A stretch of 55,630 bases of DNA from Nitrospira sp. Its GTDB lineage: Bacteria; Nitrospirota; Nitrospiria; Nitrospirales; Nitrospiraceae. Location of the stretch: contig SWDH01000042.1 of NCBI GenBank assembly GCA_005116945.1, positions 1-55,630 of the forward strand. The letters run 5' to 3'. The notes beneath the pieces are model-generated. The model did not search any database and was not told the origin of the DNA. It saw only the letters and a program-made list of their open reading frames with translations. The position numbers were made by a program, and so were the translations under genes. Position 1 is the stretch's first letter. Each line of letters starts with the position of its first letter. Of the stretch, positions 34,458-43,079 are shown piece by piece.

Positions 34458-36617
34458 ATGAGAAGAAGCGGGACATATATGTTGTTGGCCCTGTATGTGT
34501 GCGCGCAGAGTGTTGCCTGGCATGTCGCCTGTGCAGCTGAGCCGCACTCGTCGGAGGCGACACCTCCAGTCTCTCGCCATGCGATGCCTCCAGAAGTGAG
34601 TTCACGAACAGTCTCTCCACGGATCGCATTGCCTGATGATGGGCCTATCTATGATCGAACCATGGAGGGGCCGGGCGTCGCACAATTCCAAGAAGCGGTA
34701 AAGGCCTTTACCCGCGGGCAGTATGCGGCGGCTCGCGCAGGATTTTCAGCGCTTGACACACTTGATTCCTCCAGTCCGCTGATCCCTCCCCTGAAGGCGT
34801 TCTTAGCCGAACTCACCCTGCTTGAACACCCTTCAGACCATGCGCGAGGAGAGGCGGTTACGCTCTATCGCGGCATCATTGGCTCATACCCGAAGAATCC
34901 CAATGCATTCCGGGCGCACTGGCGGGTCGGTGACTTGTATGCGGACATGGGATGGCTCCAGGATGCCGTGACCGCGTATGAATATGCGCTTTCCCGCGAG
35001 CTGCCTCGTCATGATGCGGATCGGACGTTGCTCGCGTTGGGCGGCGTACTTGGGGAGTTGGGACGATTGAAAGAAGCTGAGCGGGCATTCGGTGTGGTTC
35101 GGGAACGTGCGGTTGACGATCGTCTTGTCGTAAGGGCCACATTGGATCAGGCCAGCGTCCTCTATGCCCAGCAACGCAAGCGAGAGGCAATACCACTGTA
35201 CGATTTTTTGTATCAGCGTTGGCCAAATACACTGAAATACAATCCTGATGCCCTGCAGCAGTATGGCGATGCCCTTTTTGACCATCAGGAGCTGACAAGA
35301 GGCCGTGAAATCGATCTGCTCCTGTACAACCTCTTTCCGTCGCATCGACATGCGGGAACGGTTCTCGTCCGTCTTGGAGACAGTCATAGCCGACTTGGTC
35401 TGCGAACACCGGCAGAGCTTTTTTACAACGTTGCTCAGGCAGATTATGGAGATACGGCGGCAGCGGTCGTTGCCCGTATGCGCTTGTCACGGATGGAACA
35501 GGAAATTGCGGCGTCGGCAGGAGAGAGTTTTTTGCATAAAAAAGTGGAAGGTATGATTCGAGGGGGCGGCATATCCTATTTGGAGTCATCAGAGGGCGAA
35601 GGGCTGTATAAGTCGATCGCGCTTAGTCATCAGGGTGACATGCTCGGCAGCGAGGCGCTCGTTCGTTTGGCGGAGCACTATGAATTGCACGGTGACACAC
35701 CACGCGCTATCCAGATGTATCAAGACGTCACTCGTCGGGCGGGTGTCGTTGCGCATGATCCCTGGCCGTCTGCGGCGGGGTTCCATCTGGCCGCGATCTT
35801 AAAACCCCAGTTGGAAACGGCTATCAAGAACAAGAACGACGTTCAGGTGCTCACGCTCTTTCATAGTCACGGGCGGGATCCGGAACAACATTATGCCGGG
35901 ACGCAGACATTATTGGAGGTGGCCGACACGCATCGCCGGCTCGGTTTTTCGCCTGAAGCCGTACGACTCTATCAAACATTGGTTCGCAATCGTAAGGTGG
36001 CGTCGCTCCACGAGGCGGCGCTCGCCGGCTTGGGAGAAAGTTATTTGGACCAGTCTGACCCTGAGGCCGCCAGGAACGTATTTGAAAGTTTCCGGCTTCA
36101 CTATCCCAAGAGCGCGCGTTCTACGCGAGTCTCGCGCGAATTGACGACGGCATTGTTGGAGCAGGGAGACCGTCAAAGTGCCGTCCGTATCATGCGGCAC
36201 TGGACGCGGGCGCATCCCCATGATCCCGCGCATCATTGGATGTATGTGGCCCTTGCGCGGGCGTTGGCGGAAGATCAGAAACCGGAGGAGGCAGCCGCGG
36301 CATTCGAGGAAGCAGTGAAACACAATGCACTCAATAGGCCCCAGGATCTTCGACGGTATGCCGACCTACTGTTGCAACTGAACAAGCCTGAACGTGCCAC
36401 GGATCTGTACCGACAGGTACTGAAGTCCAGACCTGATCCCATGGAGACTGAGTGGGCGCAGGTACAGATCATGCTCAATTCAGGGGGTAAGAACCGTACA
36501 GAGGGCCGCCCGATGGGTGAGCTTGCGGACGCGGCAATTCACGATCCGCTATTCCAACGCGCTGCTGGCGCCATGCAGATAGGTCTCAAATCGGCCATTG
36601 GGGATACAGGGAGATAA
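34458..36617 (+). CDS. Secreted TPR-repeat protein
   Basis: This 719-residue protein has a signal peptide (RRSGTYMLLALYVCAQSVAW, then ACAAEP) and a long series of TPR-like helical pairs across its length. Examples are FQEAVKAFTRGQYAAARAGF, WLQDAVTAYEYALSRELPR, AAAAFEEAVKHNALNRPQDL and ERATDLYRQVLKSRPDP. The frame opens at TTG 34437; ATG 34458 gives a basic n-region and is preferred. The stop is four bases before the FleS-like kinase, so they are cotranscribed. It is probably a periplasmic scaffold whose role with the kinase is unknown. Confidence 0.78.
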   Translation: MRRSGTYMLLALYVCAQSVAWHVACAAEPHSSEATPPVSRHAMPPEVSSRTVSPRIALPDDGPIYDRTMEGPGVAQFQEAVKAFTRGQYAAARAGFSALDTLDSSSPLIPPLKAFLAELTLLEHPSDHARGEAVTLYRGIIGSYPKNPNAFRAHWRVGDLYADMGWLQDAVTAYEYALSRELPRHDADRTLLALGGVLGELGRLKEAERAFGVVRERAVDDRLVVRATLDQASVLYAQQRKREAIPLYDFLYQRWPNTLKYNPDALQQYGDALFDHQELTRGREIDLLLYNLFPSHRHAGTVLVRLGDSHSRLGLRTPAELFYNVAQADYGDTAAAVVARMRLSRMEQEIAASAGESFLHKKVEGMIRGGGISYLESSEGEGLYKSIALSHQGDMLGSEALVRLAEHYELHGDTPRAIQMYQDVTRRAGVVAHDPWPSAAGFHLAAILKPQLETAIKNKNDVQVLTLFHSHGRDPEQHYAGTQTLLEVADTHRRLGFSPEAVRLYQTLVRNRKVASLHEAALAGLGESYLDQSDPEAARNVFESFRLHYPKSARSTRVSRELTTALLEQGDRQSAVRIMRHWTRAHPHDPAHHWMYVALARALAEDQKPEEAAAAFEEAVKHNALNRPQDLRRYADLLLQLNKPERATDLYRQVLKSRPDPMETEWAQVQIMLNSGGKNRTEGRPMGELADAAIHDPLFQRAAGAMQIGLKSAIGDTGR

Positions 36618-36621
36618 CCTC

Positions 36622-37926
36622 ATGAACGCACACCATGCCGTCGTGACTACTGATAGCGATTTATTGCACCAGGCGTTTCAGAGTTTCGACGATGCCGCCG
36701 TGACCTTGCAACAGTCCTATCAGACCTTGACCACTCGATTGGAGCAGCTTGATGTCGAACTGGCCGATCGCAACGAGGCGCTTGGAAAAAATTTGCGCGT
36801 CAATGAAGAACTGCGTGAGCATTTGACGGCGATTGTCGAGTCCCTTTCGACAGGTTTACTGGTGATGGATACCGAAGGAATAATTACACGGTGTAACCGA
36901 GCGGGTGAGCAACTCCTCGGGTTGCCGCGTGAGCAGATTGTCGGCTGCTCCTTAGCCGCCTGCCTCAAGGACGCGCAACTGGACGGTGATGTGTATCCCC
37001 TGACGACGCGACAGGGCGCGGCCGTGTCGCTCTCCCAACGCGCCTTGCACACGAGCGAAGGACGTCATGCCGGACGTGTTCTCCTGATTCAGGATGTGAC
37101 GGCGGTTCGAGAACTGGAGGATCGGCTGCAGCGCCGTAATCGGTTGGCGGCCATGGGTGAGATGGTCGGGCGGATTGCTCACGAAATTCGGAATCCCCTT
37201 GGCAGTATCGAACTGTTTGCATCGATGTTGCGCCGTGATTTGCACGGCCTTCCTTCGCTGCGTGGATACGCGGAACATATCTCATCGTCTGTTCACATGA
37301 TGAATCGTCTCTTGACCAATCTCTTGCTCTATACCAAACCCGATTGCTCACATGGGGAGTGGCATGAGACGGAAGGACTGATGGTCGATGCATTGACGCT
37401 GGCGGCCCATGCTGTTGCGCAGGCCAAAATCGACATTCGTCTGGATGTGAACCCTCGTGCATCTCGGATGTGGTGCGACGAGGGGCAAATGAAACAAGTG
37501 CTCTTGAACCTCATTCTCAACAGTATCCATGCCATGTCAGGTGGCGGAACGCTGACCCTATCGGCAACCCTCACAGAAGAGCAGGCACCGGGAAATGCGG
37601 CGTTTCGTCTTTCGGTCTCGGATACCGGCGTCGGCATTCCTGCTGCACAGCGATCAAGAATATTCGATCCATTTTTCACCACACGAGACGAAGGGACGGG
37701 GCTCGGGTTGGCCATCGTCCACGCAATTGTTGAAGGGCATCGGGGACGGATCGACGTTGAGAGCGTGGAAGGGCGCGGTACGACGTTTACGATGGTGTTC
37801 CCGCATCCTTGCGAAGACAATCGCACCGAGAGGCGAACATTGACTGCGCGTGATTGTGGAGGTGAGGCCGGCAACCCCATCATGATCGACGCGCACCACT
37901 TTATTGAAGAGGAGACCTCTGCATGA
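36622..37926 (+). CDS. FleS/FlrB-like PAS histidine kinase
   Basis: This 434-residue soluble kinase has an N-terminal coiled coil (QQSYQTLTTRLEQLDVELAD), a PAS domain (IVESLSTGLLVMDTEGI), HisKA (MVGRIAHEIRNPLGSIELFA) and ATPase domain ([30 protein letters not shown]). No membrane segment is seen. GGAG eight bases before ATG 36622 sets the start. The last codons overlap the downstream sigma-54 activator as ATGA. The gene order (kinase, activator, sigma-54 promoter, flgB) is that of FleS/FleR or FlrB/FlrC, which switch on class III flagellar genes in other bacteria. Confidence 0.9.
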   Translation: MNAHHAVVTTDSDLLHQAFQSFDDAAVTLQQSYQTLTTRLEQLDVELADRNEALGKNLRVNEELREHLTAIVESLSTGLLVMDTEGIITRCNRAGEQLLGLPREQIVGCSLAACLKDAQLDGDVYPLTTRQGAAVSLSQRALHTSEGRHAGRVLLIQDVTAVRELEDRLQRRNRLAAMGEMVGRIAHEIRNPLGSIELFASMLRRDLHGLPSLRGYAEHISSSVHMMNRLLTNLLLYTKPDCSHGEWHETEGLMVDALTLAAHAVAQAKIDIRLDVNPRASRMWCDEGQMKQVLLNLILNSIHAMSGGGTLTLSATLTEEQAPGNAAFRLSVSDTGVGIPAAQRSRIFDPFFTTRDEGTGLGLAIVHAIVEGHRGRIDVESVEGRGTTFTMVFPHPCEDNRTERRTLTARDCGGEAGNPIMIDAHHFIEEETSA

Positions 37927-39329
37927 GCGAACAGGACAGAGGAGGTCATGTGTCGGATATTTCTGAGCACGTTGAGCGAGTGTTGATCGTCGATGACGAT
38001 TCATCCATGAGGACCGCACTCATGGAGTCTGTCCGTCGTTTGGGTTTTGACGTGCAAGGTGCGATCGATGGCGTCGAGGCCGTGGACCGCGTCGGTCGCT
38101 ACAAGCCCTGGCTGGTGGTGACCGATCTGAAGATGCCGCGTCTTGGCGGGCTGGATCTGATCAAAGAGATCAAATGCCGTTCGCCGCACACATTGATGGT
38201 GTTGATGACCGCATACGGGACTGTGGAGACCGCCGTGGAGGCGATGAAATACGGCGCGAGCGACTATATTCTTAAACCATTTTCCACTGATCTGCTTGAG
38301 CGGGTGATTGCCAATCTGAAAGCTCGTGGCGTGAATGCCTCAACGCTGCCATCTGAGCCGATCGATCAGCGGTCTATTCTGACGCAGGACCCTGGCATGG
38401 TCCGCCTGCTCAGTACGGTTGAGGGAGTTGCCGCAAGTCAAGCAACTGTTCTCATCAATGGAGAAAGCGGCACTGGAAAAGAATTGCTGGCCCGTTTCAT
38501 CCATAGCAGAAGCCCTCGTGCCCATCGTCCATTTATTGCAGTGAATTGTGCGGCGTTGCCGGACGGGCTTCTGGAAAGTGAATTGTTTGGTCATGAACGG
38601 GGGGCGTTCACCGGAGCCATCATGAAGAAAATCGGCAAGTTCGAGATGGCCCATACCGGCACGTTGCTTCTGGATGAAATTAGTGAAATGAACATGGGTT
38701 TACAGGCCAAGTTGCTCCGTGTGATTCAGGAGCGAGAAGTGGATCGAGTGGGAGGCCGAGAACCTGTCTCAGTCAACATTCGGGTCATTGCCACGACAAA
38801 CCGGTCGCTCTACCACGAAGTGGAACAGGGACGGTTTCGCGAAGACTTGTATTATCGTTTGAATGTGTTTCCTATCACCGTGCCTCCGTTGCGGGAGAGG
38901 CCCGCCGATATTGCGTTGCTCGCAAGACATTTCGTGACAGCCTCTGCCGCACGGAATGGGCTCCCGATACCAATGGTGTCGGCGGAGACATATGCAACGC
39001 TTCAGGACAGACGATGGAAAGGAAACGTGCGCGAGCTGGAGAACGTCGTGGAGCGTGCTGTGCTGTTGGCCGGAAATGGCCCGATCCTTCCAGGCCACGT
39101 GTTAGTGGAGTCCGGTAGCCAGCCGGTGATCCCCGCCTCAATCTCAACGGTGTCGCAACCGTCCGGCAATGGGTCGCTGTGGGAAATGGAACGGAACTTG
39201 ATATTCCAAACTCTGGCGCGAGTGAGGGAGAATCGCACTCATGCGGCAAAGGAATTGGGGATCAGCATTCGCACGTTGCGGAACAAGCTTCGAGAGTATC
39301 GGGAGACCAATTGCCGAGCTTCCGCATGA
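37923..39329 (+). CDS. FleR/FlrC-like sigma-54-dependent flagellar activator
   Basis: This 468-residue response regulator has Asp68 (WLVVTDLKMPRLGG), an AAA+ domain with Walker A GESGTGKE and loop GAFTGA, and a C-terminal Fis-type helix-turn-helix (HAAKELGISIRTLRNKLREY). The linker LWEMERNLIFQTLARVRENR before it is typical of FlgR/FleR proteins. Its start overlaps the kinase stop. The gene lies 120 bases upstream of a consensus sigma-54 promoter that reads into flgB, so it is the likely activator of that operon. This is inferred from position and family. Confidence 0.92.
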   Translation: MSEQDRGGHVSDISEHVERVLIVDDDSSMRTALMESVRRLGFDVQGAIDGVEAVDRVGRYKPWLVVTDLKMPRLGGLDLIKEIKCRSPHTLMVLMTAYGTVETAVEAMKYGASDYILKPFSTDLLERVIANLKARGVNASTLPSEPIDQRSILTQDPGMVRLLSTVEGVAASQATVLINGESGTGKELLARFIHSRSPRAHRPFIAVNCAALPDGLLESELFGHERGAFTGAIMKKIGKFEMAHTGTLLLDEISEMNMGLQAKLLRVIQEREVDRVGGREPVSVNIRVIATTNRSLYHEVEQGRFREDLYYRLNVFPITVPPLRERPADIALLARHFVTASAARNGLPIPMVSAETYATLQDRRWKGNVRELENVVERAVLLAGNGPILPGHVLVESGSQPVIPASISTVSQPSGNGSLWEMERNLIFQTLARVRENRTHAAKELGISIRTLRNKLREYRETNCRASA

Positions 39330-39449
39330 TCCGGCCATTCATCCAGGCGTGGGGAGAAAGTATCCGGCATGTATTGCCGATGGGCAGAGATGAGTCGTAC
39401 GAGGTCGTCGGCCGTCTGTATTGCATAGTGTCTCGATGACTGCCGGTAA

Positions 39450-39465
39450 TGGCATTACGATTGCA
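39450..39465 (+). promoter_or_regulatory. Sigma-54 (-24/-12) promoter of the flagellar operon
   Basis: TGGCATTACGATTGCA matches the sigma-54 consensus TGGCAY-R-N4-TTGCW except at the R position, with GG at -24 and GC at -12. It lies 37 bases before the flgB start codon and downstream of a sigma-54 activator gene. This makes it the best-supported promoter in the window. Confidence 0.82.
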
Positions 39466-39502
39466 ATGGTATCGCTAGTCCGACAACTCGAGGAGGCATC
39501 AC

Positions 39503-39910
39503 ATGACGATTTTTGATCGCACCATGCAATTGCTCCATCGCACGCTGGATTTGCGCGAAGCCAGACAACGGGTGATTGCCTCCAATATCGCGAACGAAGA
39601 AACGCCTGGCTATCGAGCCACCGATCTCAATTTTCAGGACTCCTTGCAATCTGCACAACGCGGGAGGAGTCCGGTCACACTTGCTGTTACTCGGGGCAGT
39701 CATATCGGTCCTCGCGGAGATTCGTTGCAGCGGGTCATGGGAAAGCTCGGTCCCGTGCCCGCGGGGGACCTGCCGTTGGATGCCAACTCGGTGAACATCG
39801 AACTGGAGATGGCAAAAATGTCAGATAACGCTATGCAGTACAATGTTGCCGCAGACCTGCTCGCAAGGAAGTTTCGAGGGTTACTCAATGCCATCCGCGA
39901 GGGGCGATAA
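39503..39910 (+). CDS. flgB: Flagellar basal-body proximal rod protein FlgB
   Basis: FlgB forms part of the proximal rod of the flagellar basal body. The 135-residue length is normal. LDLREARQRVIASNIANEET and PGYRATDLNF are the family signature, and the C-terminal MQYNVAADLLARKFRG packs in the rod. GAGGAGG six bases before ATG is an excellent ribosome-binding site. It is the first gene after the sigma-54 promoter. Confidence 0.95.
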   Translation: MTIFDRTMQLLHRTLDLREARQRVIASNIANEETPGYRATDLNFQDSLQSAQRGRSPVTLAVTRGSHIGPRGDSLQRVMGKLGPVPAGDLPLDANSVNIELEMAKMSDNAMQYNVAADLLARKFRGLLNAIREGR

Positions 39911-39987
39911 TCAATAGCCGTCAGCCTTCAGCAGTCAGCAAGAAGCTGATGGCTGAGAGTTGATCGCTGATAGCAAGGAGGTTGTCC
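39911..39987 (+). other. Spacer with iterated CAGC words, then a strong SD
   Basis: Between flgB and flgC lie related words in both orientations (AGCCGTCAGCCTTCAGCAGT; GCTGATGGCTGAGAG). They can form imperfect hairpins. The segment ends with AAGGAGG, the ribosome-binding site of flgC. It may tune expression within the operon. Confidence 0.3.
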
Positions 39988-40437
39988 ATGGAAATGACCG
40001 ACAGCATGGCGGTGTCCGTTACAGCCTTAGATGCACAACGTCAGCGGCTCAACGTGATCTCCAGCAATCTGGCGAACGCACAGTCCACGCATACGCCAGG
40101 AGGCGGTCCGTATAAGCGTCGAGATGTGGTGTTCCAATCCACGCCGGTCGCCAGCCCATTCCAAAAAACGTTTCGTCAGGTGTCGACGGGGCCAGGGGCT
40201 CACGCGCTTGATGGCGTGAAGGTGCTGCGCGTGCAGGAAGATAGAAGGCCTGGGCAGGTGATCTACGATCCGCGCCATCCGGATGCCGATAAGAAAGGCT
40301 TCGTCAAGATGCCGAACATCAACGTCATGGAAGAAATGGTGAACATGATGGGAGCATCCCGCTCCTACGAAGCCAATGTGCAAGCGATCAATGCGACACG
40401 CGCCATGTGGAATAAGGCGCTGGAGATTGGGAGGTAG
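39988..40437 (+). CDS. flgC: Flagellar basal-body rod protein FlgC
   Basis: FlgC is a proximal rod subunit. It begins MEMTDSMAVSVTALDAQRQR and has the family pattern NVISSNLANAQS and YKRRDVVFQ, then a C-terminal NVMEEMVNMMGASRSYEANV. The 149-residue length is typical. AAGGAGG six bases upstream supports ATG 39988 over a TTG two codons earlier. It ends two bases before fliE. Confidence 0.95.
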   Translation: MEMTDSMAVSVTALDAQRQRLNVISSNLANAQSTHTPGGGPYKRRDVVFQSTPVASPFQKTFRQVSTGPGAHALDGVKVLRVQEDRRPGQVIYDPRHPDADKKGFVKMPNINVMEEMVNMMGASRSYEANVQAINATRAMWNKALEIGR

Positions 40438-40439
40438 GC

Positions 40440-40745
40440 GTGGATCAGATTAAGGCGATCACATTCCCAACCGTGCCGTCGATGGATAATGCTGGAGCCT
40501 CCCATGTAGCCGGTGGCGCGTCCTCAAACGGGTTTATGAGTACGCTGCAGCAGGCGATCGGTAAGGTCAACGACATTCAATTGGAAGCAGGACAGGCGAC
40601 CCAGGCGCTGATGACCGGCCAGACGCAGAATATCCATCAGACGATGGTGGCGTTGCAGGAAGCCGATGTGTCGTTCCAACTGATGATGCAAATCAGGAAC
40701 AAGCTGGTGTCGGCCTATGAAGAAATTCAACGGATGCAGATTTAA
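40440..40745 (+). CDS. fliE: Flagellar hook-basal body protein FliE (GTG start)
   Basis: FliE links the MS ring and the rod. The 101-residue protein has a variable head and the conserved C-terminal part with NDIQLEAGQATQALMTGQT, NIHQTMVALQEADVSFQLM, QIRNKLVSAYEEIQRMQI. It starts with GTG at 40440, preceded by GGGAGG. Family-1 repeat copy G begins one base after its stop. Confidence 0.94.
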   Translation: MDQIKAITFPTVPSMDNAGASHVAGGASSNGFMSTLQQAIGKVNDIQLEAGQATQALMTGQTQNIHQTMVALQEADVSFQLMMQIRNKLVSAYEEIQRMQI

Positions 40746-40746
40746 T

Positions 40747-40880
40747 CGGATGCTGAAAAAGCCCGCCAGCAGCGTTCTCGCATCGTGCAGACCCTCAACG
40801 TACCCAGAGGGTACGCCTCGGGCCTGCACTCGCTGCGGCCTTGCTGAACGGCCTTGCTGAACGGCCTTTTTGAGCATCCG
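40747..40880. repeat. Dispersed palindromic repeat family 1, copy G (inside the flagellar operon)
   Basis: It begins one base after the fliE stop and ends 43 bases before fliF. Ends are CGGATGCTGAAAAAG and CTTTTTGAGCATCCG, with apex hairpin CGTACCCAGAGGGTACG. A 13-base tandem duplication (CCTTGCTGAACGG twice) is present in the right arm. It would interrupt or attenuate transcription from fliE into fliF. Confidence 0.9.
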
Positions 40881-40923
40881 TTTTCTGATATGTGCAATGT
40901 CAGCTAGCCAGGAGTAGATTCGT

Positions 40924-42483
40924 ATGCTGTCTAAGTTTTCCATCAATCAGCGCATGATCATTCTGATTGCGCTTGCCGGCTCTGTTGCCGGCCTTATCGC
41001 GCTAGCATTATGGACGCAACAGCCCGATATGCAGGTGCTGTTCACAAACCTCAATCCTGAGGATGCGGCAGGGATTGTGGATAAGCTGAAAGAAACGAAA
41101 GTCCCATATGAGACGACCGGCGGCGGCGCCACGGTGCTTGTTCCTAGTGCACAAGTTCATGAATTGCGGTTGCAGTTGGCCTCCCAGGGCCTTCCCCATG
41201 GGGGTGGAGTGGGTTTTGAAATCTTCGATCGATCGTCGATCGGCATGTCCGATTTCGTTCAGAAACTCAATTATCGTCGCGCACTGCAAGGCGAATTGGC
41301 ACGGACGATTGCCCAAATGCCGGAGATCGAACGAGCCCGCGTTCACCTCGCCACTCCGGAGCGGCGCTTGTTCTCCAGTGAAGAGAATCGGGCGCGGGCT
41401 TCGGTTGTCGTGTCGTTGCGGAACGGGCAAGCACTTGCGAAGACCCAAGTGAATGGGATTGTCCATCTCGTGTCGAGCAGCGTCGAGGGCCTACAAGTCA
41501 AGGATGTCACGGTGGTAGATGGACATGGACGGCTCCTTTCATCCGCAGCCGGAAGCGACGATGCTGCGGGGCTCACCGGATCGCAACTGGAATACCAGCG
41601 AACGGTTGAAAAAGATATCGAAACTCGCATCCAAACGATGTTGGAACGAATCGTCGGGGTGAATAAAGCCGTGGTGCGGGTGTCCAGCATTCTCGACTTT
41701 CGTAAAGTGGAAACGACTGAAGAGAAATACGATCCGAATAGTCAAGTCGTTCGAAGCGAACAGCGAGGTCAGGAAAAGGCGAATGGGGTCAACGGTGTAT
41801 CCGGCGGCGTGCCGGGTGTCCAGTCGAATGTCCCGGAAGGGGCGGCCCAAGAGCCGGCTCAAACGAGTTCGAGCGCGAATCAGACCAAGAACGAAACCGT
41901 GAATTATGAAATCAGCCGGACCGTCTCTCGAGTCGTCGAATCGACCGGCAGCATCAAGCAACTTTCCGTCGCGGTGTTGGTGGATGGGATGTACGAAGGC
42001 GGCAAGGCCTCCGAGGGTGAGAAAACGTCAACCAGCGTGGCGAAGAAGTATGTGGCACGATCTGAAGAGGACATGAAGCGTATCGAAGAAATCGTCAAAA
42101 AAGCCATGGGTTATTCAGCGGACCGGCAGGATCAAGTCCAAGTGACCAACGTGCAATTCGATATTGCGACGGAAGAACCGCCCGCGCAGGGCGTCGAGGC
42201 TGCGGCTGAGCCGGCCAATTCCTTTACTCCCTATATTCGTTATGCGGTTGGGGGAGGGCTCTTTCTTCTCATCCTCTTCATGGTGGTACGTCCTCTGATG
42301 GCTATGCTGGGGACGACGGGGCAATCGGCTGAAGGGGTCACCACGCCGCAGTTGCCCGCTTCGGTGAGTCAGGTCGAAGCCTCAATCGCAGGAGGAAAGC
42401 CCCGCGCACAGATCGTCGATATGGCGCGTGGTAATCCTGATGCTGCGACGATGGTCGTCAAACAATGGTTGAAAACCAGCTAG
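40924..42483 (+). CDS. fliF: Flagellar MS-ring protein FliF
   Basis: FliF forms the MS ring of the flagellar motor in the inner membrane. The 519-residue protein has an N-terminal membrane segment (MIILIALAGSVAGLIALALW), a large ring-forming domain (ALQGELARTIAQMPEIERAR), a variable low-complexity linker and a second membrane segment (YAVGGGLFLLILFMVVRPLM). The C-terminal FliG-binding helix reads AQIVDMARGNPDAATMVVKQ. The protein is complete. AGGAG nine bases upstream supports the ATG. No fliG or other flagellar gene follows, so the usual operon stops here. Confidence 0.95.
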   Translation: MLSKFSINQRMIILIALAGSVAGLIALALWTQQPDMQVLFTNLNPEDAAGIVDKLKETKVPYETTGGGATVLVPSAQVHELRLQLASQGLPHGGGVGFEIFDRSSIGMSDFVQKLNYRRALQGELARTIAQMPEIERARVHLATPERRLFSSEENRARASVVVSLRNGQALAKTQVNGIVHLVSSSVEGLQVKDVTVVDGHGRLLSSAAGSDDAAGLTGSQLEYQRTVEKDIETRIQTMLERIVGVNKAVVRVSSILDFRKVETTEEKYDPNSQVVRSEQRGQEKANGVNGVSGGVPGVQSNVPEGAAQEPAQTSSSANQTKNETVNYEISRTVSRVVESTGSIKQLSVAVLVDGMYEGGKASEGEKTSTSVAKKYVARSEEDMKRIEEIVKKAMGYSADRQDQVQVTNVQFDIATEEPPAQGVEAAAEPANSFTPYIRYAVGGGLFLLILFMVVRPLMAMLGTTGQSAEGVTTPQLPASVSQVEASIAGGKPRAQIVDMARGNPDAATMVVKQWLKTS

Positions 42484-42559
42484 CAGTTTGTTGACAAACG
42501 AGATGGCACCACCCGAAATGACACCTCGTCTGAGATCACTGACGGAAGCTGAATGGCCT

Positions 42560-42688
42560 GCAGGCTGTTCAGAAAGGCCGTCCAGCAAGGCCGCAGAGAG
42601 CGAAGAGGCGGAATCTCGCACTCTGTGCCGTACGTTGAGCCTCTGAGCGATGCGAGAACGAGGCTGGCGGACTTTGTCAACAGCCTGC
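42560..42688. repeat. Dispersed palindromic repeat family 1, copy H (more diverged)
   Basis: In reverse orientation. Ends are GCAGGCTGTTCAGAAAGG and CTTTGTCAACAGCCTGC. The apex hairpin is weaker than in other copies. It is the most diverged copy and merges into a frame that continues as the remnant at 42718. Confidence 0.8.
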
Positions 42689-42717
42689 TAGCAAGTTGTC
42701 CACCAACTTTAAACAAT

Positions 42718-42915
42718 GTGGAGATCAAGCCCTACGGCGGGTATCCCCAGTTCTACGACGTGAAGATCACCCAGCTGATTGAGCAGGTGAATCCGGGGGG
42801 ACAGGTGTGGAACGTCCGAGTGGGCCGGAAACACCCCGCGCCCTATGGTGTCACCTGGCCTGCGGGTCTTTTTGTTACGTCGAGAAAGTATTTTCCTGCC
42901 CGGCCTTGTTCATGA
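42718..42915 (+). pseudogene. Possible 3' remnant of a lost gene
   Basis: Sixty-five codons read as protein-like sequence (VEIKPYGGYPQFYDVKITQL and later NPGGQVWNVRVGRKHPAPYG), ending at TGA 42915. The frame is open back through repeat copy H, but no start signal is convincing; a GTG at 42718 is possible. I recognise no family. It may be the tail of a gene whose 5' part was replaced by the repeat. Confidence 0.35.
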
Positions 42916-43079
42916 GAGCTTCACAGCAACCTTCAAAGGCCGGTGTAGCTGGAACTGTCTGGCGATCTAATGGTACTGTTTCCCTCGCCTGACTTGTACG
43001 AGATGTCCTGCCACCCGTTATGATGATGGGTCTAGATGGTGGCACAAGCTGACTTACTGCATGATGAGCGCAGAGCGCG

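Larger units (their letters stand above)
42484..43079. other. 596-base stretch between fliF and the permease
   Basis: It holds family-1 repeat copy H, the gene remnant at 42718-42915, and a hairpin (TGCCACC 43009-43015 with GGTGGCA 43038-43044) before the permease start. No recognised riboswitch is seen. Confidence 0.45.

Noticed and set aside
43000-43079. Possible guanidine riboswitch before the permease
   Set aside because: A hairpin is present, but none of the conserved motifs of the known guanidine riboswitch classes could be matched here or upstream of the hydrolase at 45756-45900.
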